Assembly (NCBI GenBank): GCA_903632075.3
Contig: CAHIKZ030001779.1
Location: forward strand, 1,450,001 to 1,514,000
Direction of reading: 5' to 3'
Length of the DNA: 64,000 nt
From: Acanthosepion pharaonis
Lineage: Eukaryota > Mollusca > Cephalopoda > Sepiida > Sepiidae
Made by a program: the position numbers and the translations under genes. The notes beneath the pieces were generated by a model. That model was not told the origin of the DNA and ran no database searches. It worked only from the letters and a program-made list of their open reading frames with translations. This document shows, one piece after another, positions 1 to 12,550 of the stretch. Numbering within the stretch: the stretch's first letter is position 1; each line of letters begins with the position of its first letter.

Positions 1-1240
1 CTTCAAATTTGGATCTAATTTAGATGCAAAATTTATTAATCCTCCTAAATACTCCTGGATTTACTCAATCATCGTTTTCATCATGTCCATGTAAGGGAGT
101 TTCAAAGTTTACACAAAATAAAATACAGTCTATTATTTTGGATAAAATTTCACGGTGATTTTTAAACTTCATGTTATACTTATTTATTGAAAATCTGTAT
201 ACCTCACCAAGTTTCACCTTAATATTTTCATTTCCTAAAAGTGACTATGAAACCACATTTTCAATATGCTTCTTTTGACTTTTCATCTTTTCAGTTTTTC
301 CTTTCATTTTGTTTATATTTTAAAACCGTCTTATGACCACATTACATCACCTCCAAACAGTAAACACAGGAAGCAAAACAATGCATTTTTCATTTTACAG
401 CTGCAGTGCCAACTTTTCTGTTGGTACCATTCAGAATTAAAGCTATGTTGCTTATTCATGGCTGAGATATTTGAATATCAGGTGTTGAACGACCTCTTTT
501 TTTTAACTGTAACTTTCTCATGGATGGATAACTATGAAAACTTAAGCTGTTGAAGTTCACTTACTGTCACAGAACTTATTTCTTGGGGATTCAAGGAGGT
601 CATGTTTAAATCATTAAAATTTTGTATACAATAAACAATAAAAAAAAGAAATGAATTAAATAGAATAGCTGGAAGCATGATAGTCATCTACAGTTTATCA
701 CATTCAAGAATATGGTAGATTGTTTTTAAGTACAAAACACACTGTCAAAAATAAACACTACCTTACACTTGGACAACAGGGTCAGCACTGTGTGAATGAC
801 AGTGCTCTCTCTAACTACTGTTCAGTTTCTTTCCTTGGACATGTGCACATAAGCCAAATACCACATTACTGGAACAGAAAAAAAACACACTTCCATACAA
901 GGATTTTTGTAATTTTTATTGAATGATGGGATGGCTACTGACATTAAGCTTAAGAATTATATATTGTGCACATATAAAGAAAGAATTAAAAAAAAAAAGA
1001 CTCATTATGTTGAATGTTATCAATAATATTTAGTAAAAATAGGGAGTGCTGCAGTTCCACAGTGCCTATACACAAGCTGCCACTGTCTGAAATATTTATT
1101 TGTATACAATCCTGGATAAAGACCAAGGTAGATTGATTATTTATAATGTTGCCAAAGAAATCAGATTTAAAAAAAAAGTGAACTTCACTGAACTATCAAC
1201 TTGATGATCCACATAAGAAAACTAATAGGACACTAATATA
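1..1240. other. AT-rich sequence without a recognised feature
   Basis: I see no gene, RNA or repeat family that I recognise in this stretch. Open frames at 266-553 (+) and 720-926 (+) are short, AT-driven and match no family I know. Short poly-A and poly-T runs are present. Confidence 0.5.
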
Positions 1241-2450
1241 ATGGAGCATGAAGTAGAATTAGAGGAAGCACAATATGATTTTGTAGATGATGCTGAACAA
1301 AAAAATACTATATTCTTGATCAGAATGTACAATAGGAATGCAGAAAATTTCTATATATATCATAGATTACAAAAAGGCATTTAATAAAGTATGACACAAA
1401 CAACTTGAAATGTTAGTGAAGCCTGATCTATACAAAAAGGATATATGAATAATTTACAATCTATATTGGGAATAAACAGCAGCCTACTGCAGGAAAAATT
1501 TTCTGCCTACTCAGTTATGAATCAAAAGAGATCTGATTGCCCAATCATGTACCATGTATGGCACTTAACTGACTGATTGGGAATAAACACATTTTATGAG
1601 AATAGACAAATGAGTACATCAAAAGAGAGTGAAGTAAGGATGTGTTTTCTCACCAGATTCATTTAAACTGTACAATAAGATGATTTTAAAAGAATTAGAG
1701 GACTTACCAGGATTTAACAACATATGCTATGCAGATGTCACTGTGTTGATGGTAAATTCAGAAAGGAAAAGAAATATAATGTAAGCTAGTCAAAGAAAGT
1801 GAGAAAAAAATATTAAACATTAATTGTAAGAAAACATTACATGGTTGTGAGCAAATGAGGCAGCCAGAGATCTGAATTGCATATGGGGGAGCATCAAAAT
1901 TAAATAAGTGCAGAAATTCAACTATCTTAACAGTATAATAACAAATGACAGAAAGTGTGAAAGAATGGCAAAGACACAGTATTAGCAAAAGATAATTTTC
2001 AAAAACTGATTAAGTTGCTAAGGAATTGAAAAATAACATTTAGAAATTGCCCACTGGAATGTCTGTTCTGTTTGGCTGTGAATGCTGTAAGTTGCATTAC
2101 AAATGGAAAAAAAAAAATCAAACAACCAAAATGTATTTCTGACATGTTATAAATACCATGGAGAGAACAAGTAACAAATGATCAAGTTCTAAGAAGAATA
2201 TGAACTACAGAAAAAAAAAAACTGTTAATAACATTTAGAAAGAGACAGGTGAAATTCTTGGTACATCTAACAAGAAAATAAAAACTTTGAAAATTTAAAA
2301 CTCACAGGGTACATTAAAGACAGGAAAACAGAAAGTAATCTATTGTGCAAATGGATGGAGAAAAAAATATAAAAGGGATCATAAAGGCAAAAATGTTGCT
2401 GAGGATAACAAAGGACATGTAACTGTGAAGAGCCATGATCATACATTTCT
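1240..2450 (+). pseudogene. RTE-type LINE, reverse transcriptase 3' half, decayed
   Basis: This is a remnant of a non-LTR retrotransposon whose enzyme copied its RNA at a nicked target. Across shifted frames I read the RT block around 1250-1400 (EAQYDFV, then DYKKAFNKV) and the block after it (GCVFSPDSFKLYNKMIL, near 1640). The active-site block near 1727 reads CYADVTVLM, so the second Asp of YADD is changed. The C-terminal block near 2360-2440 reads GIIKAKMLLRITKD. The same family recurs at 53.6-55.2 kb and 63.4-64 kb, and its endonuclease half is at 39.9-41.1 kb. Many stops and frameshifts make this copy inactive. The clade name RTE (CFDP2/BovB-like) is family knowledge; an alternative is another LINE clade with similar RT blocks. 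A SINE piece interrupts it at 1479-1575. Confidence 0.8.
1479..1575 (+). mobile_element. 5'-truncated SINE nested in the LINE, with TSD
   Basis: A 97-bp insertion is flanked by the identical 14-mer attgggaataaaca at 1465-1478 and 1576-1589, which looks like a target-site duplication. The inserted bases match, read in reverse complement, the tail of the SINE at 19697-19810 (shared words include atcaaaag, atggcac and taactgactga). Removing the insert and one 14-mer restores continuity of the LINE RT homology. It carries only the SINE tail, as expected for a 5'-truncated insertion made by LINE machinery. Confidence 0.75.
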
Positions 2451-2945
2451 TGAAGAGAGAAATATCAATGACCCTGCATGGCATTGTCTTAGATTACCAA
2501 AGAAAGTCATTATAAAGTAAATCTTTTTTTAAGACAGAAAATCATAATTTTATAAATACCTCAATCAATAATAACATAACTCAATGGTAATCAATGATCA
2601 CCCAATCAAGATATTAAAAAGTGTAAGTAATAAAAGAAAAAAATATCTTGTCATTAAGAAGAAATCCACTGCACTAAGAATAGTCAGTCTAGTTAGTCAT
2701 CACAATTTCAAGTTCCATAGGAAAAGTTTAAGTCACTCATATTTCATGTTTTGATCTTGCATAATATATATTGAATTTAGAATCAGTGCTAATTGTTCTA
2801 ATGAAGAGGTTTTCAATAGGCATAGGAAATTTTATAACTCAGCCATGATTGGCAGTGGTTATAGAGGTACCAATATTAATACAGAAATCCCAGTAATACT
2901 GACCATAATAAGAAGCAAAGATCCAAGAAGATCATTTAGTTAACT
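2451..2945. other. AT-rich spacer
   Basis: The first ~80 bases may still be the untranslated tail of the preceding LINE. Beyond that I recognise nothing. Confidence 0.4.
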
Positions 2946-3556
2946 CCCCCTTTTGACCTCATGGTTAAAACTAATTTAGGACTAAAATTCTTAAATCTTG
3001 TTAATAAGCACTTCCATAAAATGAACAGGCTTAGTAAAATCTTCAATAAAAATATCCTTAAACTTAGTTCCAGTTGTGGGGATAACCTCAAAAAAATAAT
3101 TAAAAAGCATAATAATAAGGTATTTAACAGATATAAAATCTCAAAGGGCATGACGAAATGTAGTGTTGTGTTAAATAATACTAAATATCATAACAGCAAT
3201 GCTAATGGATGTAACTGTAGGAATCGCAATGATTGCCCCTTACAAAACAATTGCTAAACTAGTTCCCTGGTTTATTTTAGTACCATTTCTTCACTTGAAA
3301 ACCCGAATATTAAAAAGTTCTATATTGGTAGTACTAAAAATCCATTTAAATGCCATTGGTACAAGCATGTTTTTTTTCCTTCAAAAATAGTTCTCATAAA
3401 CATGCTACCTCGCTGTCCAAATACTACTGGAGTTTAAAGGAGAAAAACGAAACTCCCACTGTTAAATGGAAGTTAATTGCAAGAGCTCGTACCTGTAATT
3501 CTTTATATGCACCATGTTATCTTCATCTCAATGCAAAGCTGGAAATCATTAGATAA
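2946..3556 (+). pseudogene. GIY-YIG endonuclease end of a retroelement, frameshifted
   Basis: The frame at 2961-3257 begins with a basic segment (LVNKHFHKMNRLSKIFNKN). It continues through a Cys-rich stretch (CNCRNRNDCPLQNNC near 3213-3255) that precedes the nuclease in some Penelope-like and related elements. After frameshifts the nuclease core appears near 3320-3370 (FYIGSTKNPFK), followed by HATSLSKYYWSLK and a conserved tail with Cys and LEIIR ending near 3555. YIG plus downstream Arg/Lys and His positions fit a GIY-YIG fold. The upstream RT half is not visible, so this is a 5'-truncated or eroded copy. It differs from the other GIY-YIG sequences in the window and so marks a separate element family. 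At least two frameshifts make it non-functional. Confidence 0.7.
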
Positions 3557-4413
3557 AACATTTTAAATCAAAGGAGAGAGCTCACTGTTAAATGCAGGCA
3601 TAAATTAACTTTTAACTTGCTTTCTAGCTAGATAGAATATTGTATAGAAAGATGAAATGGTATTGTAAGTCTGTAATTTTTTTTTTTGTCCTTAAGTTTT
3701 CGATTATTAATGTTTATGCAATTTTGAGGGGTATTTTGCATTGTCTCTGTAGTTATGTTGGAAGATTGAATCTTAATGAATCTGTTTTCGTTCGTATATT
3801 TCTGTGCTCATATATTCAATCACATTTATGTATTTGTCTATTACGATATGATGTATGTATGTCTAGTCACAAATAAACCTTTCTCCCTTGTTCACTAAAC
3901 CTATCATCACAACCCTGTCAATGTAACTGATTATGTAGCCATATATTACACCTCTTACTACCACTCAGATTGGATGAAAAATTTAACCTATTTCTAAGAA
4001 CAATACATGAAAGTTTAGGCATATTTTCTCCGTTTTTTCTTTGGATAATTTTGTTAGTTTCTAAACATGATGCATGGTTACATTTAGAATTTAATATGTG
4101 TATAATTTTAATTTTTAATTACAAAATATTGGAGATTAATTGTTTATGCTGATTTCCTATAAAATCTAATACTTATTTTAAAGCATTAATAAAATGTATT
4201 TAAGGTCTATAATATACTTGCAATTTGATTGGCCATTACAGCTTACGTAAAAATATTTACCCCAATGGGGGTAGTGGTTCGTTTTTGAACTCTTTAAAAA
4301 CTTTTTATTTTACTTGTAACACCATCACTTAACAGAACCAGAATGATTGAAAAAAATGACTATGTTTGTAGTGATGTTATAATATACTTATGTTATAATT
4401 TTTAAATCAATAT
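3557..4413. other. Probable untranslated tail plus AT-rich sequence
   Basis: The first few hundred bases could be the 3' untranslated part of the upstream GIY-YIG element, but there is no second copy here to test it. No gene is recognised. Confidence 0.35.
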
Positions 4414-4437
4414 TTTATATATATATATATATATATT
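4414..4437. repeat. (TA)n microsatellite
   Basis: Short uninterrupted AT dinucleotide run. Confidence 0.9.
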
Positions 4438-4577
4438 ATAATTATTTTAAAAAAATATGATTCCTTTGCTACATAAGAGTTCTCATGTTTCAAAAACAGG
4501 AGCCAAAAACTTTAATATAATTATTAAAATTGAATTAAAGAATCAAGCTCTGTTTCATCCTCATGAAATTTTTTGGA

Positions 4578-4584
<7 letters not shown>

Positions 4585-4645
<61 letters not shown>
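4585..4645. repeat. (TA)n microsatellite, ~30 units
   Basis: Uninterrupted TA dinucleotide tract. Its translation produces a false Ile-Tyr repeat in frames on both strands. Confidence 0.95.
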
Positions 4646-4649
<4 letters not shown>

Positions 4650-4806
4650 CACACTTTGCAAGGGAAATGACTTAGCTAAATAAAATTGAGAGTTATTCCC
4701 TTGAATTCCTTTGCCTAAAAGAAGATAAATTAAGTATGAGAAATTGCTAAAATTTTCTGTTTTTATATATGTATTTGGCTTGGGTACACACAAAGATTTC
4801 AGTTTT

Positions 4807-4870
<64 letters not shown>
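4807..4870. repeat. Compound (AC)n(AT)n(GT)n microsatellite
   Basis: AC units run into ~20 AT units and then GT units. The AC and GT arms are reverse complements around a self-complementary AT core, so the whole tract is a near-perfect palindrome that can fold into one hairpin. Confidence 0.95.
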
Positions 4871-5024
4871 ATACATATAAATATATACAATCACACCTTT
4901 ATTAAGACCACTCCATTTATAACATATTGAGGGGAATTTGACCCCAATTATTAAGCACCCTCCCACCGTTGTATTATGCATCTAAGGACATATGCAAAAA
5001 TATTAAGGGAAAACAACACATTTG

Positions 5025-5028
<4 letters not shown>
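4871..5028. other. Short AT-rich spacer
   Basis: Contains a small imperfect palindrome near 4927-4950 (ttgaggggaatttgacccc). No gene is seen. Confidence 0.4.

Positions 5029-5055
<27 letters not shown>
5029..5055. repeat. (TA)n microsatellite abutting a PLE
   Basis: The TA run begins exactly where homology to the Penelope-type RT ends on the minus strand (…NTRRKAY, then Ile-Tyr repeats). This is one of several PLE/TA junctions in the window. Confidence 0.9.
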
Positions 5056-5545
5056 GCTTTTCTTCTTGTGTTGTGGATGAAATAATATGGGTATTGTACA
5101 TTTTTGAATGTGTTTTCTATGTATTTTTCTTCTTTAGGTAAATATTGGGGGCTGCAGATCCTTAATGCCCTCAAATAGAAACCTATAATAATTCCAGATT
5201 TAATTTTGCAAGAGTGGTTTGAGTAGAAACTGACCTGGTCATTTTTATTGATATCTTTTCTATAAACATCAAAATTGAGTTTGTTATTGTTTCTGTGTAA
5301 CATGATAACTAGGAAGAGAAGAGTGTAGTTGGTTTCAGTTTCAAAGGTGAAGTCTGTTGTAGGTTCAACATTGTTAAGTTGGTTGACAAGATCTGTCAAA
5401 TTAGTATGTTGTGGATGTATTAATAGTGTGCCGTCTATGTATCTGAAATAGGAAGAATTTGGAGGTAGAATGTTTTTGAATGGGTCACATTCTAGAAACT
5501 CTAAAAAAATAGACAAGCAAGAATGCTTCTAAGAGGAGCACTTCA
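5056..5545 (-). pseudogene. Penelope-like element reverse transcriptase fragment
   Basis: A minus-strand open frame of about 155 meaningful codons carries the palm and thumb of a PLE reverse transcriptase. The active-site block reads YFRYIDGTLL, so the usual YIDD is YIDG and the second catalytic Asp is lost. Downstream are the thumb-type blocks FTFETETNYTLLFL and FDVYRK, then GFYLRALRICSPQYL and EEKYIENTFKN. The frame is otherwise intact over this length, suggesting moderate age. Both ends are truncated: the 3' side runs into a TA array and no GIY-YIG domain follows. The family differs from the PLE at 12.4-16.4 kb. Confidence 0.85.
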
Positions 5546-8500
5546 ATGGGATGACATCAAATTCATCTGTTTACAGACTCTGCATGTGTCCATTAGTGTG
5601 TATCTGACATGCTCATGGGAAAACACAGGGTACACACAAAAACCACAAGTGAAATTCTTATCCAACATAGACTTGGTACTCTGGGGAAATTAATGCATAT
5701 GTATGGATTGTCTGTGGACATGATGTTGGTCAGATCAGATCAGAATTGGGCCTACAGACTGACGAGTGTCCCACAAAAATAGCTAAAGGCAGTAAGAAAA
5801 TCCACTTGCACTGCATCAGTGGATACACCTGGTCCTGACATAATAAAACCTGTACACTGCCAAAGTGGGGTCTCTGGCATCATGTGTATATTATATTTAA
5901 TAAAGCAAATTTATCCCATAGTTTTGGAGACAGATGTCAATACAAGAAGCCCCATTCAATCATCCCAGCCCCAATACATTGGCTATGAGCCAACCTGAGA
6001 AGACTGTGAATGAATGACTTTTTGAGAAATTAATTTTATTCTTTCACAAATCTACCCAAAATACACAAACTAGGCCTTCCTATGTAACTTACTCCATCTG
6101 GAATTGGCACTTTTCCCCATAGACTAGTAAAAGTTATAGCAAAAATCTTAACCTCACTTTTGGAACAGCCCACAGCATATTGCAAATTGCAGTCAAAAGA
6201 CTAAAAGATGTAAATGTAAAAGGTAAACTCATGATTAGTTTATAAAAAAATTATGTGAAAAAATTACAACATTCAACCCTTACCCCTACCTAAAAGCAAA
6301 GACTTTATTAACCAATGAAGTGTAAAGATGGCCTTTTCTCAATAAGCCCTGATTTTGAGCCTATTTATGGCGATGCTATGTTTCGCTCATGGAAATAAAA
6401 ATCAAATGTTCTGAAAAAGAAAGGATTTTGAAGGAGAACTCTTCTTTTGGATTATTTTCCACCAATCAAAGGAACTGGATTTCAAGTGCATGATAATTTG
6501 AAAAGGTAACTGGATTATCCTGGCAACCCAAATGTAAACAAAGTTGTTGGCTGGGGAAAATCACTATTCATTCATGCATTATCAGGGTAAATAGTCACAC
6601 AGGCATGTGGACAACATTAACATTTGCAACTGAGAACAAGAAGATCCCAAATTACCAAGTGGCTAACTCTGGACAACATGACTGAAACCAAAATCTAACA
6701 ATTTGTTCTAAAACCAACTTCAAAGAGATACAGACCAAGCTTTCATCACATTGCTATGACCAAAATTCCTCATTCAGGCTTCCTTACCAACAACTTCCTT
6801 TGCTACATTTGATCTCAACTGTTGACAGATCAGAACATTCACAACTACAAGAGAACCTATAACAAAGGATATTTATAACTTTATCATCTGTTAGTCCTGC
6901 TTTTTGCAAGCACTCTTTTTACCCAGCTTAATTTTTATTACTCAAAAAAATATTATGAGCAATCCTTTATACCTTTCTTTCCTTTCAGTTTAAATTATCT
7001 GTAAAAAAAGAAATTATTTCTGTTCAATTTTAAATTGTGTAAGAGTCCTCTTTTTTTTGTTGTGTGCCTAATGACAAATAATTTTTTATTTTTGTTTTTC
7101 TTCCATATGGGAAAATTTCAATAAGTTTAAACAGAAATCTTTATACACTAATGTACCAGTTAACAAATGCTTAAATCTCCTAAAGTAATATCTTGCAAAA
7201 TTAAAAATTAACCTCTCCCTACAGATCAACAAAATTATAAGGATTTGCTAACTTGTCACAAACCAATTTTATTTCATTTTTGATAATTTTTATAGACAGA
7301 AATTTGATTTGTCAGTGTGATCATCTCTTAGTTGTGTATTAACTTTTTTTTTTTCTTAGGATTTCTAAAAACTGGTCCTCCCCCAAGATATTTTATCTTA
7401 AGAATCAACATAGTTCTTATCTGTTAATGATGTTTTTTGTTTTTAATATATACCAAAAAAAACAATATTACTTGATCATATAAATAAACTAAATAACATT
7501 GAAGATACAATTAAATTTACTTATGGAACTGAAACAATCAATGCATTACTATTTTTTGATAACAGTCTCTAACTTAACATTTACAGAAAGTTACTAACAC
7601 TTATTTTTTTACATAAAAACTGTTAAAATAAAGCTAGATAGTAAAAAATGGCTTGAATAAAATTTTATGTTTAAAACGTAAAAAAACAAGATTAAACTCT
7701 GATGATCTCAAAACTAGCACAAATAAAGTTTGTGAACAGGCATTGTTTAAAGAAATACATTTTGTGATTTTTTAACTCTAATGGAGAAAGTAAGTTACAA
7801 ACCCATGGTATTAAATTTCTCATTCAATTTGGAGCTGATTTGTGGCTATTTAAGAAGTCTGGATTGTCAAACAGGCAGAATGGTTTTGATTTTCACAGGC
7901 AAAAGTCATTGGCAGTTTCTGGGAGCAAAGCAAAGATAATAAGAAAGATGGATTTTGGCATTCACAATGAAGATGTCTGCTGATTCTGGTATTTGAACAA
8001 AAGAAAAACTAAAAGCCACCACCACCAACAATGAAAAGAAACAAGCTGAAAGAAAAGAAAATAACAGAAGAAAAAGAAATAAAAGAAGAAAGAAAAATAT
8101 TCTAAAAATTTAGAGAGATATACACTTATTTTTCTATAGTCGTCTGTGAAAGTTTGTCACAAAATTAAAGGTAATAACTCTGATTTTGAAATTTTTATGA
8201 AAATACAAAATATATCCCAGTTTGTAAAACTGGATTATTGTCTAAACAAACCAGAAACCCAGCAACGCCTTTGAATTGTCATCCTCCTCAACTCTTTTTG
8301 ACAGTCAAATGAATTGAAGTGAACATTTTGTTGATAATAATTATAATTATTTTCATGAGTCCAACAGAATTGTAATTAGAACTTGTTTATCTTGCCTAAG
8401 TATTAGGGGCACAAAGGAAAATTTGGTGCAAACTTATTTTGTAAATATTATATTCTATATTATTATCAATTTTCATGTCATATAATAAATGTAAATTTCA

Positions 8501-8851
8501 CATCAGAGTAAAAGTCTTGTGTTTTTTCATTTGTGCCATTTATAATACTCGGGAGAAGAGGCTTGAGGTTCTCTCCTTGCCTTCTCCCCACCCCTGCCAA
8601 TCCTTTTAAGTTGAAGTTAAAGATCTAGATACACAAGGCATCAAAAATTTATATTTAAAGTTGAGTGTCTCTGTAGCCTTAATATTTTGTTGATGCCAAC
8701 AGTAAATTGGTATTTGTTATATTTCTCTTAGCACCTTCTCCACTTTTATGCATGACATTGATTCCATGAATAAAACTCTTCTTAGTCTGAAGAAGTTCCT
8801 TTTCAACAAAACGTATCACTAAGAAGGTTTTTCCATTTTGTCATTCACTTA
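5546..8851. other. Long stretch without recognised genes or repeats
   Basis: I read through both strands and found no ORF or motif I can place. A less AT-rich section near 5520-6000 could be an old unclassified repeat. The rest is AT-rich with short homopolymer runs. Confidence 0.4.
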
Positions 8852-8925
<74 letters not shown>

Positions 8926-8965
8926 ATCTCTCTCTCTCTCTATGTATGTGTGTGTGTGTGTGTGT
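8852..8965. repeat. Compound (CT)(TA)(GT)(CT)(GT) microsatellite
   Basis: Successive pure dinucleotide blocks: CT, TA, about 17 GT, CT, then GT again. Overlapping Cys-Val and Ser-Leu repeat frames here are artefacts. Confidence 0.95.
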
Positions 8966-9029
8966 CATTTAAGTATGCCCATATGCTCACACACACACGT
9001 ACATATAAACAACCATGTGTACACATGCA

Positions 9030-9030
9030 G

Positions 9031-9092
<62 letters not shown>
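9030..9092. repeat. (AC)n(TA)n microsatellite
   Basis: AC run followed by a TA run. Together with the GT/TA blocks at 8852-8965 it forms a loosely palindromic microsatellite pair. Confidence 0.95.
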
Positions 9093-9094
<2 letters not shown>

Positions 9095-10440
9095 CATTTG
9101 TATGTTTCAGTGCCTGATATGCTTCAATTTACACAGACACACAAGCAGGACCATTAATGTCAAAATAAAGAAAGCCATTCCTTATATTTTCAAAGATCTC
9201 TGGACAAATAAGTGAACTGAATCTGACCATTTCTTTTGTGTACAATGTGAGCAATGGGTTTGAATAGTATTTGCTTTTGGGTTGGTTTTCTTATGAAGCT
9301 GACAACCAATTTAAGCTTGAAAGAGTTTCCATGGTTACAAATACTTATATCAACTTTCTTCAGGACAGTTTCTTTTGAGTCAGAAATATTTGGTTGGGTA
9401 CAATTGCACTGTAGCCACTTAAAAATAATAGTTGCTAGAAAAGGGACATACAAAAAAGAAATTTCCAATTGTTTAATGCTTTGTTTTTTATATAAATGGA
9501 TTGAGTCTTTTCTTGTCAAAATAAAACTCCTGCATACCTTCTGAGAGAATATTATGAGAAAAAGCGATATATATTGTAGTGTACAAAGTGATTGATTCTC
9601 TTAGACAATCTTAGAAATGTCCAGTTTGAATGTAGATATTTCAGTTATTCTCACTGTATCAGACTATCATGTACAGAGCCATATTTCCAAAGGCCCATGC
9701 CAAAGTGCATTGAGTTAGATCCTCCCTTAGGTGTGTCACATTTGTTGCCTTGTGAAAGCTTAAACTAAGATTACTAAATCACAAACGTTTTCAGACAAAG
9801 AAAGAAAAAGAAATATGAAAACTAAGCAAACAGCAAATCTGATTTTTTGTTGTGTTAAATAAAATTATCATCATTTATATTGTATCACTAATTAATAGGT
9901 TGGGCAGTTTCATTAATTTTTTTTATTATTTCAACATAATCCTGTTGTTCGACCTGGTCTTCTAATTTTCAGAAAACACTTTGTGGTTATCATGATTTCC
10001 TTAGAAACAGGCTAAACCACAAAATTTAGATTTTAGAATGGATGTTTACCACAGCAAATGACATTTTAAAATATACATAAAATATTTAATATGAATATAA
10101 ATAATAATACATATGAAATATGATACATTCATCCTCCAGCACTGTCAAGCTTTATGTAAGCATTCGATTCATGATCCTACTTATAAAATATATAGTATAT
10201 ATCTATATATGCTTGAATTTGAAATGTAGAATTACAAAAATTCAAAGATGTAGCCAATAAAATTTTGTCTACCATACAGAGAACATTTAGCTCTTGATAT
10301 TGACAGTCAAAAATACAAAAACATGAACTTTGGACAGTTTATCCACAATTTTGATTTGGATATGCAACAATTTATTCAAAAATTAGAAAAATGCAATAAA
10401 CAATTAAACAGACTGACTTAGCTGAATTTGACAAACTTGT

Positions 10441-10445
<5 letters not shown>
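9093..10445. other. AT-rich sequence, two unassigned overlapping frames
   Basis: A 109-codon minus frame (9190-9519) and an overlapping 96-codon plus frame (9254-9544) are the longest non-repeat frames here. Neither has a recognisable domain, signal peptide or clear splice context, so I do not call a gene. Confidence 0.4.

Positions 10446-10488
<43 letters not shown>
10446..10488. repeat. (TA)n microsatellite
   Basis: About 21 uninterrupted TA units. Confidence 0.95.
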
Positions 10489-10490
<2 letters not shown>

Positions 10491-10840
10491 TCCTTTTCAT
10501 TATGGTAATATGTTCACTTTTCAAGGGGTTAATCCATATATGAAATATTTCTAATTGTAATGAATATCTGTTTTTTTAATTCTTATATTTGTGTCTTTTT
10601 TTTAATTCCGTTATGTATGCACATATGTTCAAGTTTTTATATGTACACACATGTTCCTTCATAAATGTAATTGTTTTCCAATTGTATAGTTTTCAATTGC
10701 ATATTTTGTAATTTTTATTTTTCATTGTTATTTTTGTTCGTATGTGATTGTTTTTATATATATGTATGTATTGTATTGTGTTTATTATATTATGTTATAT
10801 TATTATTTAATTTATATTATTTTCTGTTGTATTGATTACT
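10489..10840. other. AT-rich spacer
   Basis: TA/GT-rich low-complexity sequence; no feature is recognised. Confidence 0.4.
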
Positions 10841-10844
10841 AGCA

Positions 10845-12149
10845 GTAGAGCCCGGCGTTGCCCGGGGATATAACAGTAAGAGATAGATCAAGTATCCACC
10901 ATCATAAAGACTGAAAAATAAAATTGACAAAGATTATTGTTTAAGGTTGACGGACACGCATGTCTTAATTAGTTTTTTTTGTTTTGTTTTTTTTTTTTTT
11001 TTACGAATTGGTCAAACCCAAACTCAAACAAAACATTGTTTTCAATCGTTATGAGTCTCCCGATTGAATAGAATAATTTTATAAACAATTGTCTTGTAAA
11101 TGGAATTTTTAAAGCATTCTGAATGTAAAAATAAAGAAAAAAGTGTGCAAGACAATAAGAAACACTACATGCCAAAAAAAAAAGTGAAGTTTTCTTGAAA
11201 TCGGTTGAAAAATGTAGGTAGCCTTTCTGTAATCTTTTAGTTTTACAATTTATGATTTTTACTTATTGAATACAGTAAAAAAAATTGCATATTTTGCTTG
11301 TGGTGATTCATAATTAGAATTCTGATTTGAATATATTTTCCACTTGTTGTTTCTAATACAAAAAATATTAACTTTATTTGGGTTTATTAATTATGATCTA
11401 ACAAATCTTATTCATTTAGTAGCCTTTCTGTAATAATTATCTTTTACAATTTATGATTTTTACTTATTGATTACAGTAAAAAAATTGGACACCATGTGTA
11501 TTTAAAGTAGTTTCCCGTTCTGGTTATTATTTTTAGTTAGGACTTGTGTATGTTTAGATTTCATTATCTTTCCCTAAAGATAAAGAATTTATCCGATGTT
11601 TGTATTCGTACAATCAGTAGAGATCATTAGATTATTGTTTAAGGTTGATGGACACGCATGTCTTAATTAGTTTTTATTTTTGTTATTTTTTACGAATTGG
11701 TCAAACCCAAACTCAAACAAAAACATTGTTTTCAATTGTTATGAGTCTACTGATTGAATAGAATTTTATTATAAATAATTGTCTTGTAAATGGAATTTTT
11801 AAACATTCTGAATGTTAAAAATAAAGAAAAAAGTGTGCAAGAGAATAAGAAACACTACCTGCCAAAAAAAAAAGTGAAGTTTTGTTTTATTGGCTGAAAA
11901 ATATAGGAAATCTGCTCCCATATTTAAAGGAACCCACACACACAAACAACCCGATGTGAGTTGTCCCACTTCCATTTTCACGATGTCTCTTAATCGTGTT
12001 TTCAAATTGATTTTGTGCAAAAACAATTATATTTTTCCCATTTTTGGCGCTGTTAGAACCACCACAAGGTAATTTTATGTAGTCCTGTGAAGTTTTGTTG
12101 AAATCGGTTGAAAAATGTAGGAAATCCCATCCATTATATAAACGTTACA

Positions 12150-12212
<63 letters not shown>

Positions 12213-12235
12213 GCTGCGTTTTATAATAAGTAAAA
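10845..12235. repeat. Unclassified dispersed repeat with internal duplications
   Basis: The unit opens with a GC-rich hairpin (cccggcgttgcccggg, 10851-10866) that stands out in AT-rich DNA, and closes with a long AC tract followed by gctgcgttttataataag. A block of ~280 bp at 10932-11220 is repeated at 11630-11912 (shared words: aaggttga.ggacacgcatg, acgaattggtcaaaccc, gaaacactac.tgcc). A 70-bp block at 11220-11290 recurs at 11418-11490. The phrase gaaatcggttgaaaaatgta occurs at ~11197 and ~12100. I do not recognise the family. Similar hairpin-led repeats ending in microsatellites are common in invertebrates. Confidence 0.65.
12149..12211. repeat. (AC)n microsatellite, ~31 units
   Basis: A pure AC tract close to the end of the unclassified repeat, probably part of its terminal structure. 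Confidence 0.95.
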
Positions 12236-12356
12236 TATTATGATATATTATTATGTAAGTTGCAAAGTAAATATTTATTAAAATATCTACATTTACCCAT
12301 TAATTCATTTTTCTTGTTTAATAATTTAATTTGCTTATTGAAATTTATTATATAAA

Positions 12357-12405
12357 ATATATATGTGTGTGTGTGTGTGCGTGTATATATATATATATAT
12401 ATATA
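12357..12405. repeat. (AT)(GT)(TA) microsatellite abutting the PLE
   Basis: AT, GT and TA blocks end at the first base of the Penelope-like element terminal repeat. Confidence 0.9.
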
Positions 12406-12550
12406 TTTTGAACAATAAAAAATATTAAAAAATTAAAATCTTCAGACACACTGGGTTGTAGATTAATATTCTTTCATTTTTATTATTATTATTATTTCAT
12501 TTAGGTTCCTTGACCTTCGACTAGTTTCGGCCAAAATGGCCATCATCAGG
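12406..12550 (-). repeat. PLE pLTR, 3' copy
   Basis: Direct repeat of 16238-16376. It contains an ATT trinucleotide run and ends in the hammerhead-like motif. It is the better preserved of the two pLTRs. Confidence 0.85.

Noticed and set aside
4457..4820. Frames coding Ile-Tyr repeats (also at 20646-21156, 29149-29400, 29947-30225, 52482-52685)
   Set aside because: These are translations of TA microsatellites.
8890..9117. Cys-Val-rich frames
   Set aside because: GT and AC microsatellite translation in several frames.
9190..9519. 109-codon minus frame as a host exon
   Set aside because: No recognisable domain, an equally long frame exists on the other strand, and splice context is unclear.
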